Both the position numbers and the translations under genes were made by a program. The notes under the pieces were generated by a model that saw nothing but the letters and a program-made list of their open reading frames with translations, searched no databases and had not been told where the DNA came from. Of a stretch of 64,000 nucleotides of DNA, positions 21,501-36,500 are shown piece by piece. Within the stretch, counting starts at the first letter, position 1; every line of letters starts with the position of its first letter. Source of the DNA: Mytilus trossulus (Eukaryota; Mollusca; Bivalvia; Mytilida; Mytilidae); contig NC_086386.1 in NCBI RefSeq assembly GCF_036588685.1, positions 70,802,682 to 70,866,681 of the forward strand. Direction: 5' to 3'.

Positions 21501-24500
21501 GTAAGTTTACCAAGCTCATGTGGCAATCATATCAAAGCTAGCTGTCAATGTATGGCCTTTAATGTAGATACTTCAGGTAAGTTTACCAAGCTCTTGTGGC
21601 AACCATATCAAAGCTAGCTGTCACTATATGGCCTTTAATGTAGATACTTCAGGTAAGTTTACCAAGCTCATGTGGCAACCATATCAAAGCTAGCTGTCAA
21701 TGTATGGCCTTTAATGTAGATACTTCAGGTAAGTTTACCAATCTCATGTGGCAACCATATCAAAGCTAGCTGCCAATGTATGGCCTTTAATGTAGATACT
21801 TCAGGTAAGTTTACCAAGCTCTTGTGGCAACCATATCAAAGATAGTTGTCAATATATGGCCTTTAATGTAGATACTTCTGGTAAGTTTACCAAGCTCATG
21901 TGGCAACCACATCAAAGATAGTTGTCAATATATGGCCTTTAATGTAGATACTTCAGGTAAGTTTACCAAGCTCATGTGGCAACCATATCAAAGCTAGCTG
22001 TCAATATATGGCCTTTAATGTAGATACTTCAGGTAAGTTTACCAAGCTCATGTGGAAACCACATCAAAGCTAGCTGTTAATATATGGCCTTTAATGTAGA
22101 TACTTCAGGCAAGTTTACCAAGCTCATGTGGCAACCACATCAAAGATAGTTGTCAATATATGGCCTTTAATGTAGATACTTCAGGTAAGTTTACCAAGCT
22201 CATGTGGCAACCATATCAAAGCTAGCCGTCAATATATGGCTTTTAATGTAGATACTTCAGGCAAGTTTACCAAGCTCATGTGGCAACCATATCAAAGATA
22301 GTTGTCAATATATGGCCTTTAATGTAGATACTTTAGATAAGTTTACCAAGCTCATGTGGCAACCATATCAAAGATAGTTGTCAATATATGGCCTTTAATG
22401 TAGATACTTTAGATAAGTTTACCAAGCTCATGTGGCAACCATATCAAAGATAGCTGTCAATGTATGGCCTTTAATGTAGATACTTCAGGTAAGTTTACCA
22501 AGCTCATGTGGCAACCATATCAAAGATAGTTGTCAATGTATGGCCTTTAATGTAGATACTTCAGGTAAGTTTACCAAGCTCATGTGGCAACCATATCAAA
22601 GCTAGCTGTCAGTATATGGCCTTTAATGTAGATACTTCAGGTAAGTTTACCAAGCTCATGTGGCAACCATATCAAAGCTAGCTGTCAGTATATGGCCTTT
22701 AATGTAGATACTTCAGGTAAGTTTACCAAGCTCATGTGGCAACCATATCAGAGCTAGCTGTCAGTATATGGCCTTTAATGTAGATACTTCAGGCAAGTTT
22801 ACCAAGCTCATGTGGCAAGTTGGCAACCACATCAAAGCTAGCTGTCAGTATATGGCCTTTAATGTAGATACTTCAGGTAAGTTTACCAAGCTCATGTGGC
22901 AACCATATCAGAGCTAGCTGTCAGTATATGGCCTTAATGTAGATACTTCAGGCAAGTTTACCAAGCTCATGTGGCAACCACATCAAAGCTAGCTGTCAGT
23001 ATATGGCCTTTAATGTAGATACTTCAGGCAAGTTTAGCTAGCTTTAATGGTGTGCAATTATTGTTGCAATGATCAACTGCATGTAAACTTGGATTTTGAA
23101 GTAAATTCTTAGTATATTAAAATTGAATTTTAGAGTTTTCATATTTTGCAATCAAATGCAATGATATATAAAAGTAAACATCACTGTGAATGAAATTTGG
23201 AAAATATTTCCTAAAAAAATCTGTGAGTTTGCATTGTCAGTGCATGTATTACATAACAAATCCTTTTTTTTTCTTGCTTTTAAGAAACTTTTATAGTGGA
23301 CCATTTGATTTGCTTCTAACTCAATTATCATGATTATTCCCTTAATTTGCTTACAAACTGTATTTTGGACATATTTTGTTATGAGAGTTAGGTAAATATT
23401 TAAAAGTTTAATCTCAACGTGACTACAGATTTTACTGCTCACTTACTTTGTAAATGTCCTTTGCTTTACAAAAATAGTATAATGTAAATATTAATATTTC
23501 AGGTGGAGGTAATCTGGCCATTTTACCAATAAATACGTCTGGGAGATTGACAACTGCATTGCCAATGCTGAAGGCACATGGAGGTTTGTTGAATTAGTTG
23601 TATATTTATTATTATTCATTGGGATTCCAAATTTTGTTGATTTCAAAGGTATAGAAATGAGGGGCGTAAGATACCAGAGGGACAGTCAGACTCATAAATA
23701 AAAAATAAACTGACAATGCGATGACTTAAAAAAGAAAAAGACAAACAGACAAATAAAAGGTAAACCACAAAATTAAAGGTTTAATGAAGTGAACATTTTT
23801 AAAGGCTTGTATGCAGACTAGGCATTGCTTGGCAAAACCACAAAATCAAATGTCCACACAAATATTATATTTCCACAATCCACAAAAATTGGTGAACAAG
23901 GAATTAAATGAATCCACAGGATATAATTCTTACAAGATAACATAGGGCTCACACTAAGAATAAATAGTTCATGGGTCCAAAACTCAGGAAAAATCAGACA
24001 AGAATTTTTGAATTAATGATCTAGTCTCAAAATAATAAAAGTGTAACTTTTTAGTTTTTCTTGGTTTTTTTACTAGAAAAAGTAATTAATCAATTGAGAT
24101 TTTGACATTGTTATTGTCAAGACTTTGGAGTTTGAACTCACCATACCCTTGATTAATGTCTGCATTGAAGACGATGGTTGGTTAAGTAATTTACTTTTCA
24201 GACAAACATAAGTCAGTTAAAGTAGTTAACACTTTGCATGTATGAACTTATGATTTCCCAATATTTTTCTGCAGATTTTGTAACAGATTTTGAGTTTTCT
24301 CCCTTTGACGACTTCCTCTTGGCAACTGGTTCAGCAGATAACACAGTAAGTTATGGTTTATTTTTATTTCCCACCACGTTCTGTGTCTGTGTGTTTGTCA
24401 GTCCTTTCAACTGTTTATCCATCCGTCTGTCTGTTCCATTTCAGCTTAAGTTGTTGGTCAAAGTAGTTTTGATGATGGTTAAGTCTAATCAACTTGAAAC

Positions 24501-27500
24501 TTAGTATACATGTTGCCTATGATATGATCTTTCAAATTTTAATGCCAATTTTTACCCCAATTTCATGGTCCAATGAACATAGTGAATGGTAGTGTCTGCA
24601 TCAGGTTATAGTTTTAATTAAGTTGAAGTCCAATCAACTTTGAAACTTAGTACGTCAAATGTTCCCTATGTCATGATTTTTCTAATTTTGATGCCAACTT
24701 AGAGTTTTGACCCCAATTTCACTGTCAACTGAACATAGAAAATGATAGTGTGAGTGCGACATCCGTATACTACATGTACTATGGACACATTCTTGTTTGA
24801 ATTGATTAGAAATGTCGTTTTTTAGCTCACCTGGCCCAAAGGGCCAAGTGAGCTTTTCTCATCACTTGGCGTCCGTCGTCCGTCGTCGTCGTCCGTCGTC
24901 GTTAACTTTTACAAAAATCTTCTCCTCTGAAACTACTGGGCCAAATTAAACAAAACTTGGCCACAAGCATCATTTGGGTATCTAGTTTAAAAAATGTGTG
25001 GCATGACCCGCCAAACAAACCAAGATGGCCGCCATGGCTAAAAATAGAACATAGGGGTAAAATGCAGTTTTTGGCTTATAACTCAAAAACCAAAGCATTT
25101 AGAGCAAATCTGACATGGTATAAAATTGTTTATCAGGTCAAGATCTATCTGCCCTGAAATTTTCAGATGAATCAGACAACCTGTTGTTGGGTTGCTGCCA
25201 CTGAATTGGTAATTTTAGGGAAATTTTGCTGTTTTTGGTTATTATCTTGAATATTATTATAGATGGAGATAAACTGTAAACAGAAATAATGTTAAGCAAA
25301 GTAAGATTTACAAATAAGTCAACATGACCAAAATGGTCAGTTGACCCCTTTAGGAGTTATTGCCCTTTTAAGTCAATTTTTAACCATTTTTCGTAAATTT
25401 TATACATCTTTTACAAAAATCTTCTTCTCTGAAACTGCTGGGCCAAATTTAACCAAACTTGGCCACAATTATCATTGGGGTATCTTGTTTATAAAATGTG
25501 TGGCGTGACCCGCCAAACAAACCAAGATGGCTGCATGGCTAAAAATAGAACATAGGGGTAAAACGCAGTTTTTTACTTATAACTCAAAAACCAAAGCATT
25601 CAGAGCAAATCTGATCTGAAGTAAAATTGTTTATAAGGTCAATTTCTATCTGCCCTGAAATTTTCAGATGAATCGGACAACCCGTTGTTGGGTTGCTGTT
25701 TCCTGAATTGGTAATTTTAAGGAAATTTTGCTGTTTTTGGTTATCTTGAATATTATTATAGATGGAGATAAACTGTAAACAGCAATAATGTTCAGCAAAG
25801 TAAGATTTACAAATAAGTCAACATGACCAAAATGGTCAGTTGACCCCTTTAGGAGTTATTGCCCTTTTAAGTCAATTTTTAACCATTTTTCGTAAATTTT
25901 ATATATCTTTTACAAAATTCCTCTTCTCTGAAACTGCTGGGCCAAATTAATCCAAACTTGGCTACAATCATCTTTGGGGTGTCTAGTTTTAAAAATGTGT
26001 GGTGTGACCCCCCAGACCAACCAAGATGGCCACCATGGCTAAAAATAGAACATAGAGGTTAAACACAGTTTTTGGCTTATAACTTAAAAACCAAAGCATT
26101 TAGAGCAAATCTGACAAGGGGTAAACTTGTTTATCAGGTCAAGATCTATCTGCCCTGAAATTTTCAGATGAATCAGAGAACCCGTTGTTGGGTTGCTATT
26201 CCTGAATTGGTAATTTTAAGGAAATTTTGCTGTTTTTGGTTATCTTGAATATTATTATAGATAGAGATAAACTGTAAACAGCAATAATGTTCAGCAAAGT
26301 AAGATTTACAAATAAGTCAACATGACCAAAATGGTCAATTGACCCCCTAAGGAGTTATTGTCCTTTATAGTCAATTTTAAACAATTTTCATAAAATTTGT
26401 AAATTTTTACTACCGGTAACATTTTCCACAGAAACTACTGGGCCAAGTTCATGATAGATAGTGATAATTGTAAGCAGCAAGAATGTTCAGTAAAGTAAGA
26501 TGTACAAACATATCACCATCACCAAAACACAATTTTGTCATGAATCCATCTACTTCCTTTGTTTAATATTCACATAGACCAAGGTGAGCGACACAGGCTC
26601 TTTAGAGCCTCTAGTTTATTACTCTCAGATGTATATTAGTAATTTGGCAAATAAGAATTAAATAAGCATCATTTTCATAGCTAGAAAATTATAGAAAGAA
26701 GTTTCAGATGTTTATGTGTGGTAGAACCAAAATCATTTGCAATCTTTCTGCATTTGACTTTGTAGTTCACAATATTATTAAGATGACATTTGCTACAATC
26801 ACTGTTTTGAGCAAACATATGATCTTAAAATTCTTAAAATTTAATCAAAGTATTACATAACAAGAATTTGAACCATTTGTTTCAAAAGTCATTTTTTTTT
26901 TCTTCGAATTTTATATATTTTTCTATTTTCAGATAAAAGTTTGGCAGCTTCCAGAGGACAATGCTAACTTGACAGAGACCATATCAAATGTTAGTCCTGT
27001 TATAGTGTTACCGGGCCAACAGCGTAGGATAGAGAATGTTACCTGGAACCCAGTCGCTGAAAACATATTGACTGTTACCTCACACAATACTGTTAAATTG
27101 TTTGATGTATCTCAGGGAACAGAAAAATGTTGTAGGTACCAGTTTTAATTGGGTGTTGTTGAAGTTTGATTGAATATAAAAGCTAGTTAATGGGGAGTCA
27201 TTATATCATTTTTAAAGCATTTCTTTGGTAAAGGTCATCTACAAAATTTTCTTAAGATTTTTTTTTCATATACAGGCATAGTTTTCTCGTTTGAATTGTT
27301 TTACATTGTCTTATCGGGGCCTTTTATAGCTGACTATGCAGTATGGGATTTGCTCATTGTTGAAAGCTGTACAGTGACCTATAGTTGTTAATGTCTGTGT
27401 CATTTTGGTCTCTTGTGGAGAGTTGTCTCATTGGCAATCATACCACATCTTCTTTTTTATATACTTGTGCATAACCAAATATTCAAACATCCATGAAAAT

Positions 27501-30500
27501 TGGTACAAAAAAAAATGATTTCAGTTGTGATTTTCTGTCATGAAATTTTTACAACTGGAACAATTAAATTACAATTTTTTGCCAGAGGTAAAGTCTTGGC
27601 AATAATAAATGCACACACTAATTCCTGAAATACAAATGTAACAGTAATCCTATTTGTTTAAAATATAAAATATAGGTATAGACAGTCACAAAGACCAGAT
27701 ACAAAGTGTGAGTTGGAAAGGTGATGGGACATGTATAGTGACCTCATGTAAAGATAAACTTCTCAGAGTTATAGATCCTCGTTCATCATCTGTACAACAG
27801 GTATGTGTGTGACAACAAAGAAAACTTTTGTTTATTTTAAAATTTCATATTTAGTGGCACAACAAGGTGTATAACTATGTTGCTTCTTTTGGCACAATAA
27901 AATGTCTGAAAGTATGATAAATGTGAAAACTTGAATAAATGACTACAAAAGATTAAGGACAGACAACAGTATCAGCAAAAGTTTAAAAAAAAGACAAACA
28001 ATATTTAACAAAAAATTCCTCATATAAAAGTTCAAGCAATAAAAATCTTACCAAGGAAAAGTAAACTCAGGATCAACATTTTATGACTTTTTTGTTAATG
28101 GCATAATTTCTCTCTCATGTTACAGGAAGGATCAGGACACCAGAATGTAAAAGATTCCAGAGCTGTATGGTTAGGTAATAAAGACAACATAGTAACAACA
28201 GGATTTGGTAGTGTAAGTATTTGTATACCATGACATAGATGTAAAAACTTCCTAACTGCAAGTTAAGATTTTATGAGTTAATTGGTAGTATTAGGCAAGT
28301 GTTTGTTACCTGGATTTTTTTCTCTGAATGGATCTACGACTTTTAAACACAGGTGTACGATACTTTTGCCTTAATTTGGATAATGTAAAAATGTATGTTT
28401 TCCAATAGTGCTGAAAGTTGGGTTAAACACAAATCAATCAATCAGTTCTTCATTGTTGTGTTTTTTCTGATCAAGACATTTCACTGATATTGTCTTATGG
28501 AATTTCATTTCAGTCAAGAAACAGAGAAATCAGTATCTGGGACAGTAGAAATTTGTCTTCATCTTTAAACACAATATCAGTAGATGCATCCTCAGGGTAG
28601 GTTTATCTTACAGGCTATCTCAGCAGTTTATTGCCAGATGTGTGGCTTAAATCTTGAATTTTTATTATTTCTCCAAATAAATAAGAAGATGTGGTATAAG
28701 TGCCAATGTGACACTTCTCAATCCAAGTCACAATGTGTAAAAAATAAACAATTATAAGTCAAAGTTCAGCCTTAAAACAAACATTTGGCTTACTACTTAC
28801 ACTGAACATCAAACTATTAACGGCCCTTAAACAACAAGTGAAAACAATTCAAACAGGAAAACCAAACCTTTTTTTTCTTCAAACATTTAAACTAGTAAGT
28901 TGAAAATAGATTGAAAAAAAAAAATGGTAAGAAATGAAAAAGACCAACAAACATCAGAGCATTCAACACTTCATAGAAAACTGAAGACTGAGCAACACAA
29001 ACTCCATCAAAAACAGGGGTGATCTTAGGTGGTCCAGAATGGTAAGCAGATCCTGCTCAGCACCTCTACATTTAAAAGTTTAACGAAGATATCAGCAATC
29101 AAAATTTTAAAAAGACAAAAAATTACCTGCTTATGATATAATAATAATATTTGATACTGTTTATTCATTATTGCTCGTGATGTACTTAATTTTCCTTGTG
29201 CATTTGTAAATGTTCTTAAGGTAACTTATTCCCTCAAAATTTGTATGCAGTATTAAATAAACAGTGAAATCAAATATCCACAAAAGTACAATTTTTGTAA
29301 AGCCACAGAAATTGGTACCCACAAATATAAATGAATCCACAGTATATCAAACTTGAAATTATTTTGCAGGACTTTAATACCATTGTATGATGCTGATACA
29401 GATATGATCTTCTTTGCTGGCAAGGTATGTGACTAATACCTGTAATTGAAGCTGTATAAGTATTTATGTTTTCCTGTTATGTTTTATCCTGATTCTATGG
29501 GTATTTGTACTATTAAGAATGGGTTTTGATGTCACAATTTCCACCGAAAAGGCAATAGTACAAATTCATATGACGCACAAAAACATAAGATATGACGATT
29601 GTCTAAACATGTCCAAATAATGGAAGATTATCAAAGAATAATTATTTGAAAATCCTGTGCCATGTTTTTGGATGTTGAGAAATAACCAAACTATAGGAAT
29701 GCTTGTCAAAAATGAATTATCTCCCCTTAACATACAGAAAATATTTATTTTTTTTATAGACACAAACAAAATAATAAATTTTCAGAAATAAAGAAAATAA
29801 AACATTTCTAGAGATCTCAATTCGATTGTTTGTATTATTGAAAAGAAAATCTAATTATTTTACAGGGAGACAACACCATCAAATATTGTGAAATCACAGA
29901 CAAGACTCCATATCTTCAAGAAGGTAAGTAATTCTAATTTGATTGCAGTAATTTATCATCCAGAGATGAAATTTCATACTGTATATTCCTTTATTTTCAT
30001 GTGTACCAATTTTCAATCCTGGTATCTATGATGAGTATATTTGCATAGGACATGTGAACAAATTCAGACTATTTAAGATTATTTATTTGTAATTTGTGTA
30101 TTGCCTTTTGCAATGAAGCATGATTTGTTTTACATTGTTTTGAAGAATTTGAACAGCATTATTTGATTCTGAAAGTGACAATTGATTGCTATTTCAGATT
30201 CAGTGGCCTCTACTGAACAAATAAAAGGAGCAGGACTGGTACCTAAGTTAGCATTAAATGTAATGGCAGGGGAGGTAAACAGAATTCTGATATTGACCAA
30301 ATCAAATGTTCTACCTACACCTTATATAGTACCCAGAAAGGTGAGTGCATTTAGTTGTTAGTATATTATGATATTTAAATATATTCTGGTTGAAGATTAC
30401 TCATGAAAAAATTTGAAGAATATGTTTTTTTTTAAACAGTGACTATGACTTTCCATGGACAAAACTATAAAATAATTCTTTTAGAGTTTTTAAGTTGCAG

Positions 30501-33500
30501 AATATTGCAATTTTCATAAACAAGTTTTATCAATTAAAAAGATTTTGCTTTCAGCAATAACTTTCCTTATCCTACATCAATCGTTCATAAGATAACAGGA
30601 CAATTATAGACCACAGTGCTCAATATTGTTTGCTTTTAAACTTATTGTCTGTTTATAAGATGCTTTAATTACCAAAAGCTTTAAAATGTATAAAACTACA
30701 TGGCCTCATTGCTATTTCCAGCATTCATCACCATTTTGGTGTAAGTTTGAATATGGTTGCAGTTATATCATGTCAAAACAATATTGTAGGGGGATTTATG
30801 CTGAAAATACAATTGTATTTTATTCCTATTTATATACATTTATAAAACTATATTTTATGATGAAATTGTGTAATTTCTTTTCAGTCTTACAAAGAATTCC
30901 ATGATGATCTGTTCCCAGACACACCTTGTGGGGAACCAGCATTATCCACTGATGACTGGTTCTCTGGTCAAAATGCTCAGGTATGTCAATTAAGGTGTAA
31001 CAGTCATCCAGTTTTTATAAAAGAATAAATTTAAGTATAACTCCTGAAAAAAGTGGCAAAAGATGCCATTAATTAGGTCAAGGGGAAGACAATACCATTA
31101 CTAAATTAAAAAAATAATTAAAATACAAATACTACAAAATACTATAAAGAAGACAGGGCAATGCAAACCCCAATATAAAGTTTGATTTTGAAACACCATT
31201 AGCCATTATAAATTTAAATTTCATTTATGAATAATTATATACTAGAGCAAGTGACAAAACAAATGAGTGTCCCTTTTCAGTCAAATAAGTGAAGTGCTGT
31301 TCAAGAGAATTCACTTTGAAAATATGATAACTTTCTTTTGGAGAAAATTAAAAGACCTTTGTCCCTTTTAGTATGTACAACATTATGTTTCATACACACT
31401 TAAAATTCAAGTTGCCTATCCCTGGGTCCCATGTATGTTTTTATGGAACATAAATAATGACTTGGATCAAAATAAAGAAGAGAAGACATTTACTGTTTTT
31501 TCCCTGGGGTTCTGCAATTATAAAGTAATTTAATTTTTAAAGGTACAATGTACAAGTTTAGATCCAGCAAAGAGAAAGAAACGGCAAACAGGAAGTAAGG
31601 CAATTGGCAGCAAGGGAGATAATCAGACCAATAGTATCAGTAGTACCAAAGAGATTACAAAACCAAAGGTAGGATTTGAACTAATAATTATTATTTTATT
31701 GACAAATTACACCCATATGGGTCAAGCAAACACAAATACAAACATATTCAAACAGAAAGTGAAGAACTACAAAAATCATTAAAAAAAACATAATTATAAA
31801 TGGTAATGTAACAGGGATCGATAATTTTTGTTAGAATATGTTAGAATGACTTGTTAATTTGTTGGTTTAAGAATTCTCCATGAAAAAGTCGTGTCGGTCG
31901 GTCAGAAAAAAAAGAAAAATGATCTTTAAGCACTAAAACTGATAAAGAAAAAATTACAAAACATCTAACACAAGTTTCAACACACGTATCAAAAACGTTA
32001 TAGACTTGTCCACTGGAAAAAAGAGGATTTTGGGTTCATCAGTTGTCATGCATTCCCGTTTTCTATATCCATCTATAACGGACCATTTTTTTATCATCTA
32101 GAAATCAAGAAAATTCCAAATGATTTGTTTATATTTAGTACTTCAATGTTTGGACAAGTCCATTTTCATGATTTCATGCATCTTATGAAATTATGACAAA
32201 TATGGGAAACAAATTTATTTTGTAATGGGTTTTAAACACAGTTTTCGTTCCGCAAAATTATTTGTGCAAACAACATTTCAATCAAGGTCATGACAATGTA
32301 TTTGTTAGGGTCTGCGGGAATACAAAAAAGCATGATAAGTCCATTTTATTTTTATTCTGAAAATCGGCAAAATAGGGTAGGTGGATCTGTAAATCAACAA
32401 ATTAAAAAAACCTGTAATGTTATAAAAACAATAGTATTTGGTGATATTTTTTTTTTTAAAAGGGAGATAATTATGTGAATTTAAAAAAAAAAAAAATATT
32501 TGATTTTCAATGAGTAACTCAGTTGACAGCTTTTGAGTTTAAAACAACTGTATTTTGATTCATAAACTATAAAAATTAGCATTTCATATTTTTGTGAATT
32601 AATGCTTATTGAAATATAAAAAAACAATTAAAGCAAACTGCTTTTCTGGATTTTCTTTCAACAGGAACACTTGCATTCAAAAATATTTGAAAATCAAAGA
32701 TGTTTAAATAAATTGAAATGTCTGATAATAATTAAATCTTTACAAGAAACTTTTTATAGATGTTTGATATTATTATAAGAATATGTCACAAAGGGTATAA
32801 TTTTTTTCATATTGATGTTTAGTCATGTAATGTTATTTCAATTGTATTTTTTCGTATGGTGTATTTATATATTTCCAACAGGAAACAAGCAAACCTGTGA
32901 TACCAGAAACAAAAGACATTCCACAAACCACTAAACCAGAGAACTCAGGAAAAGATTCATCAAATGTCATTCCAAAACAAGCCACACCCACTAAAGTAAC
33001 TACAGACACACCCACCAGTGCTGGCACACCAACCAAGAGAAGTTCAGACACACCTAAGGAACAAAGCCCCGCCTTAACTTCAGCTAATAAACCTGTCACA
33101 AAAGTATTTACAGGTAAACTTTGATAACTTTATTTTATTTAAAAAAGTTTTTAAAATTGAAATTTAACTGTATAATATGTACATTATACACCTTACTGCT
33201 ATGTGTTCACCATAACTGGACATCACAAAGGTTCTGTTAAAATTTTGCAGTTGTAAGTATAGATTATAGCATGCGCTTTTCCATATTGGCTGCGCAAATT
33301 CTCTTGTCAAGCAGCACATATTTCCAAATAACAATCTCTATCATTACAGTTGTAGTATTTTATGTGTAAAAACAGAACTTCTTTTAAATAGAAGTTGTTT
33401 ATGTATCTGGTATAAATTGATCTGATTGTTGTTATTTTGACATCTTTAACTTACAGCTGTTAGACAATCAAAGTTCAAATATCTGAAAGGTCACACACTA

Positions 33501-36500
33501 CACAAAAGTCTGCATATAGATAATATACGAAAACTTTACCATGGGGTACCAGGAGAAAGTGACATGTTTTATGCTAACCAAACAAGATGTGTAGTACCAG
33601 TAGAAGGAGCTGGTGGCCTGCTCTCTGTTCTAGAGGTTAGTTGACTTAGATCCATGTGTCTGCTTCCTTTGTTGTTTGGTGGAAAGTTGTCTCATTGGCA
33701 ATCCTACCCCATTATTTTTTTTAATCCATAAGTGAAGTTTTACTTCATTATTCAACTTTTTATTTACTATTTTTGATATACCAATTCCCATGGATTTTAT
33801 TTTAATGCAATATTGATTGAATCATGTCACCAATTTTCATGGCATCAAATCACAATTGATGCTATGAAAATGTATGTACTAGTGCAGACTACATATCATA
33901 GATTTTAAATGTATGATTTGATGTTGTTTTCTGTCAGTTTCATTTTGATGGAGATAACAATATTGTATTTAAGCCCTGACTGTGTCAATTGGTGATTTGA
34001 TGGTCGCAAATACAAGTTAACTGGCTCTGCTAATGCGGCAACAGTAAACTTAATTTGCCACCATCAAATCACCAATTGATGCTGTCAAAGCTTAAAATAC
34101 AATACAGTTATCTCCCGAATGGACCACAAATTATAGTTTTTAAGGAAATACAAATTAATTATAGATTATCGTTGATTATCTCAACGAGATTGATTTTCTC
34201 ACTTGAGCTGGTACAGCAAAAGTGAGAAAAGCAATCGAGTTGAGATGTCCAATGATAATCTGTTTATCTCTATTTTACCTATGACGACATTGTCAATTTC
34301 AATGTCAATTTCGTTAGCAACGCCACATGTTCTCCTTAGTTTCTACCGATAATTTTTCCATCTCAAGCGAGAAGCATGATATGAAAATTATCACAAAAAA
34401 AGATCAAAGGAAAAATGCACAAAATAGCGATAATGTTATTTATCATATAAACTTTGGCAGCACCATGAAATTATATATCCTCAAAAAATACAATCTTTCT
34501 TCCATCCACAAAAAAATCAATGGAAATAAATGAAAAACACAATAATGCAATTTTTCTAGAAGCAGATTTATATAAAGTGTATTTTTGGGTGGATTGGACA
34601 TTATTTAAGACATATATCAACATCTACAGTTCTGATCTTTATTTGCTGTTAGGTTACTGTCACATCTGCCTTTACTCATGATAACATCTTATTTGTATGT
34701 AATTGTTTTTGTAGTTCAATAAACCAGGAAGATTAGCAGACACTGGGACCCCAGTATTACAACATAAAAGTAAAGCTACTGACTATGTATGGGATCCATT
34801 CAATGATAGCAGACTAGCTGTGTGTATGTATATTTATATATTCCCCTCCCCTTCCTTAGACCTAGGCCCCAGACACAGGGACCCCAGTATTACAACATAA
34901 AAGTAAAGCTACTGACTATGTGTGGGATCCATTCAATGATAGCAGACTAGCTGTGTGTATGTAGATTTGTATATTCCCTCCCCTTCCTTAGACCAAGGCC
35001 CCAGACACAGGGACCCCAGTATGACAACATAAAAGTAAAGCTACTGACTATGTATGGGACCCATTCAATGATAACAGACTGGCTGTGTGTATGTAGATTT
35101 GTATATTCCTCTCCCCTCCCCTGGACATATACCCTTTTGATATCCTCTTGACAGGAACCCAGTTTTACAAGGATAAATTGATTATGACTATGGTCCTGTA
35201 ATTAGATACTCAATTAAAACAGACTGTAGAAACAAAATTGTTTTATTGTATCCCGTTCACTCCCTAGACTTTTACATAGACTTTAATGAATCCCAACCTT
35301 CTGCCCTGCTTCTAGTTAGCTTGTCCTAAACATGCATGAAATTTCTCTTAAGAAGCCAGACGATGTGCGACTCTGGGTGCAGGATTTTCCATCAGTGTTG
35401 AAGACCTATTGGTGGACTTCAGCTGTTTTCTGCTCTTATAGTCTGGTTGTTGTCCCTTTGACACATGTCCCATTTCCATTTCCATTCTCTATTTTATGTA
35501 ATATTTAACAATGAATCCTACGTAAAAACCTATCAAGCGATAAAATATTAATTTTTTAGAGCTATGATTTATGCTCATTTTCAATATTTATTTCAGCATG
35601 TGATGATGCTAAAGTATGGTTATGGAACATACCAGAGGGAGGACTGACAGAAACAGTTACAGAACCTACCATGTATCTTAGGGGTAAAAATCAATATTCA
35701 GACTTTCAAGTTTTGTAATTTTATTCCCAAATCTGACAGACATATTGTACTGTATGTTTTACCTCTGTCTCTCAGACATTAGAGAGCAATATTTAGCAGT
35801 TCAGCTTGTGGTTTATTTTGATAAATGATGAAATAGAATTTAAAATTGATCATTGATATCATATTAGAACTTAAAACTGATATATTCATCAAATAATGCC
35901 AGAACATTTGTACAGATAAAAAGCTGTTGTTACATACTCATCTGTTTTTATAATGATCTGGAATATTATACAAATTTCCCAAGCTTAAAAATACTAACTC
36001 TTATAGTGTATGATCAATATCCATGATAGAAATTCTATCCAACTTAATCTTTCTCATGGTAGATCACAAATAAATCATTGCCTGCATTAAAGTCATATGA
36101 AACGAGTGAGTGGTGAAAAATAATGTTTGTCCAATTCTTGAACCAAAGCATGTATACATCATAAACTTAGTCCTCTGTGCATGATTTTATCATTATTTTC
36201 GCAAATATATCATATAATCGTCAATTTTTCTCTCTTTCTGTTTGTTATGATTTAACAAATATGGCTGCTCATTAAATGCCGTGTTTTGAAGCCGAGTTTT
36301 ATCGATTGACACCTTATTGTAAACAAATCACAAAAAGCATCGGTATTGAGCACGTGTTTAACATGTTTAATCAGATATTTGTTTATTTCAATGACAGATC
36401 CATGCGTATTGTGGTCACCGAATTTTTACGAGGAGGGTTACGCTTGGGTCACTATGATAGATAGATAGATAGATATTTTATTCTCTAAAAACTATAGATA

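Noticed and set aside
20289..23035. Possible CRISPR-like or coding repeat array
   Set aside because: Units are contiguous 76-bp copies with no spacers, in an intron of an animal gene; the period breaks the reading frame.
36100..36450. ORF at 36276-36464 as a possible alternative CORO7 exon
   Set aside because: It lies inside intron 17 without matching phase or coronin-like sequence, and exons 17 and 18 join cleanly without it.
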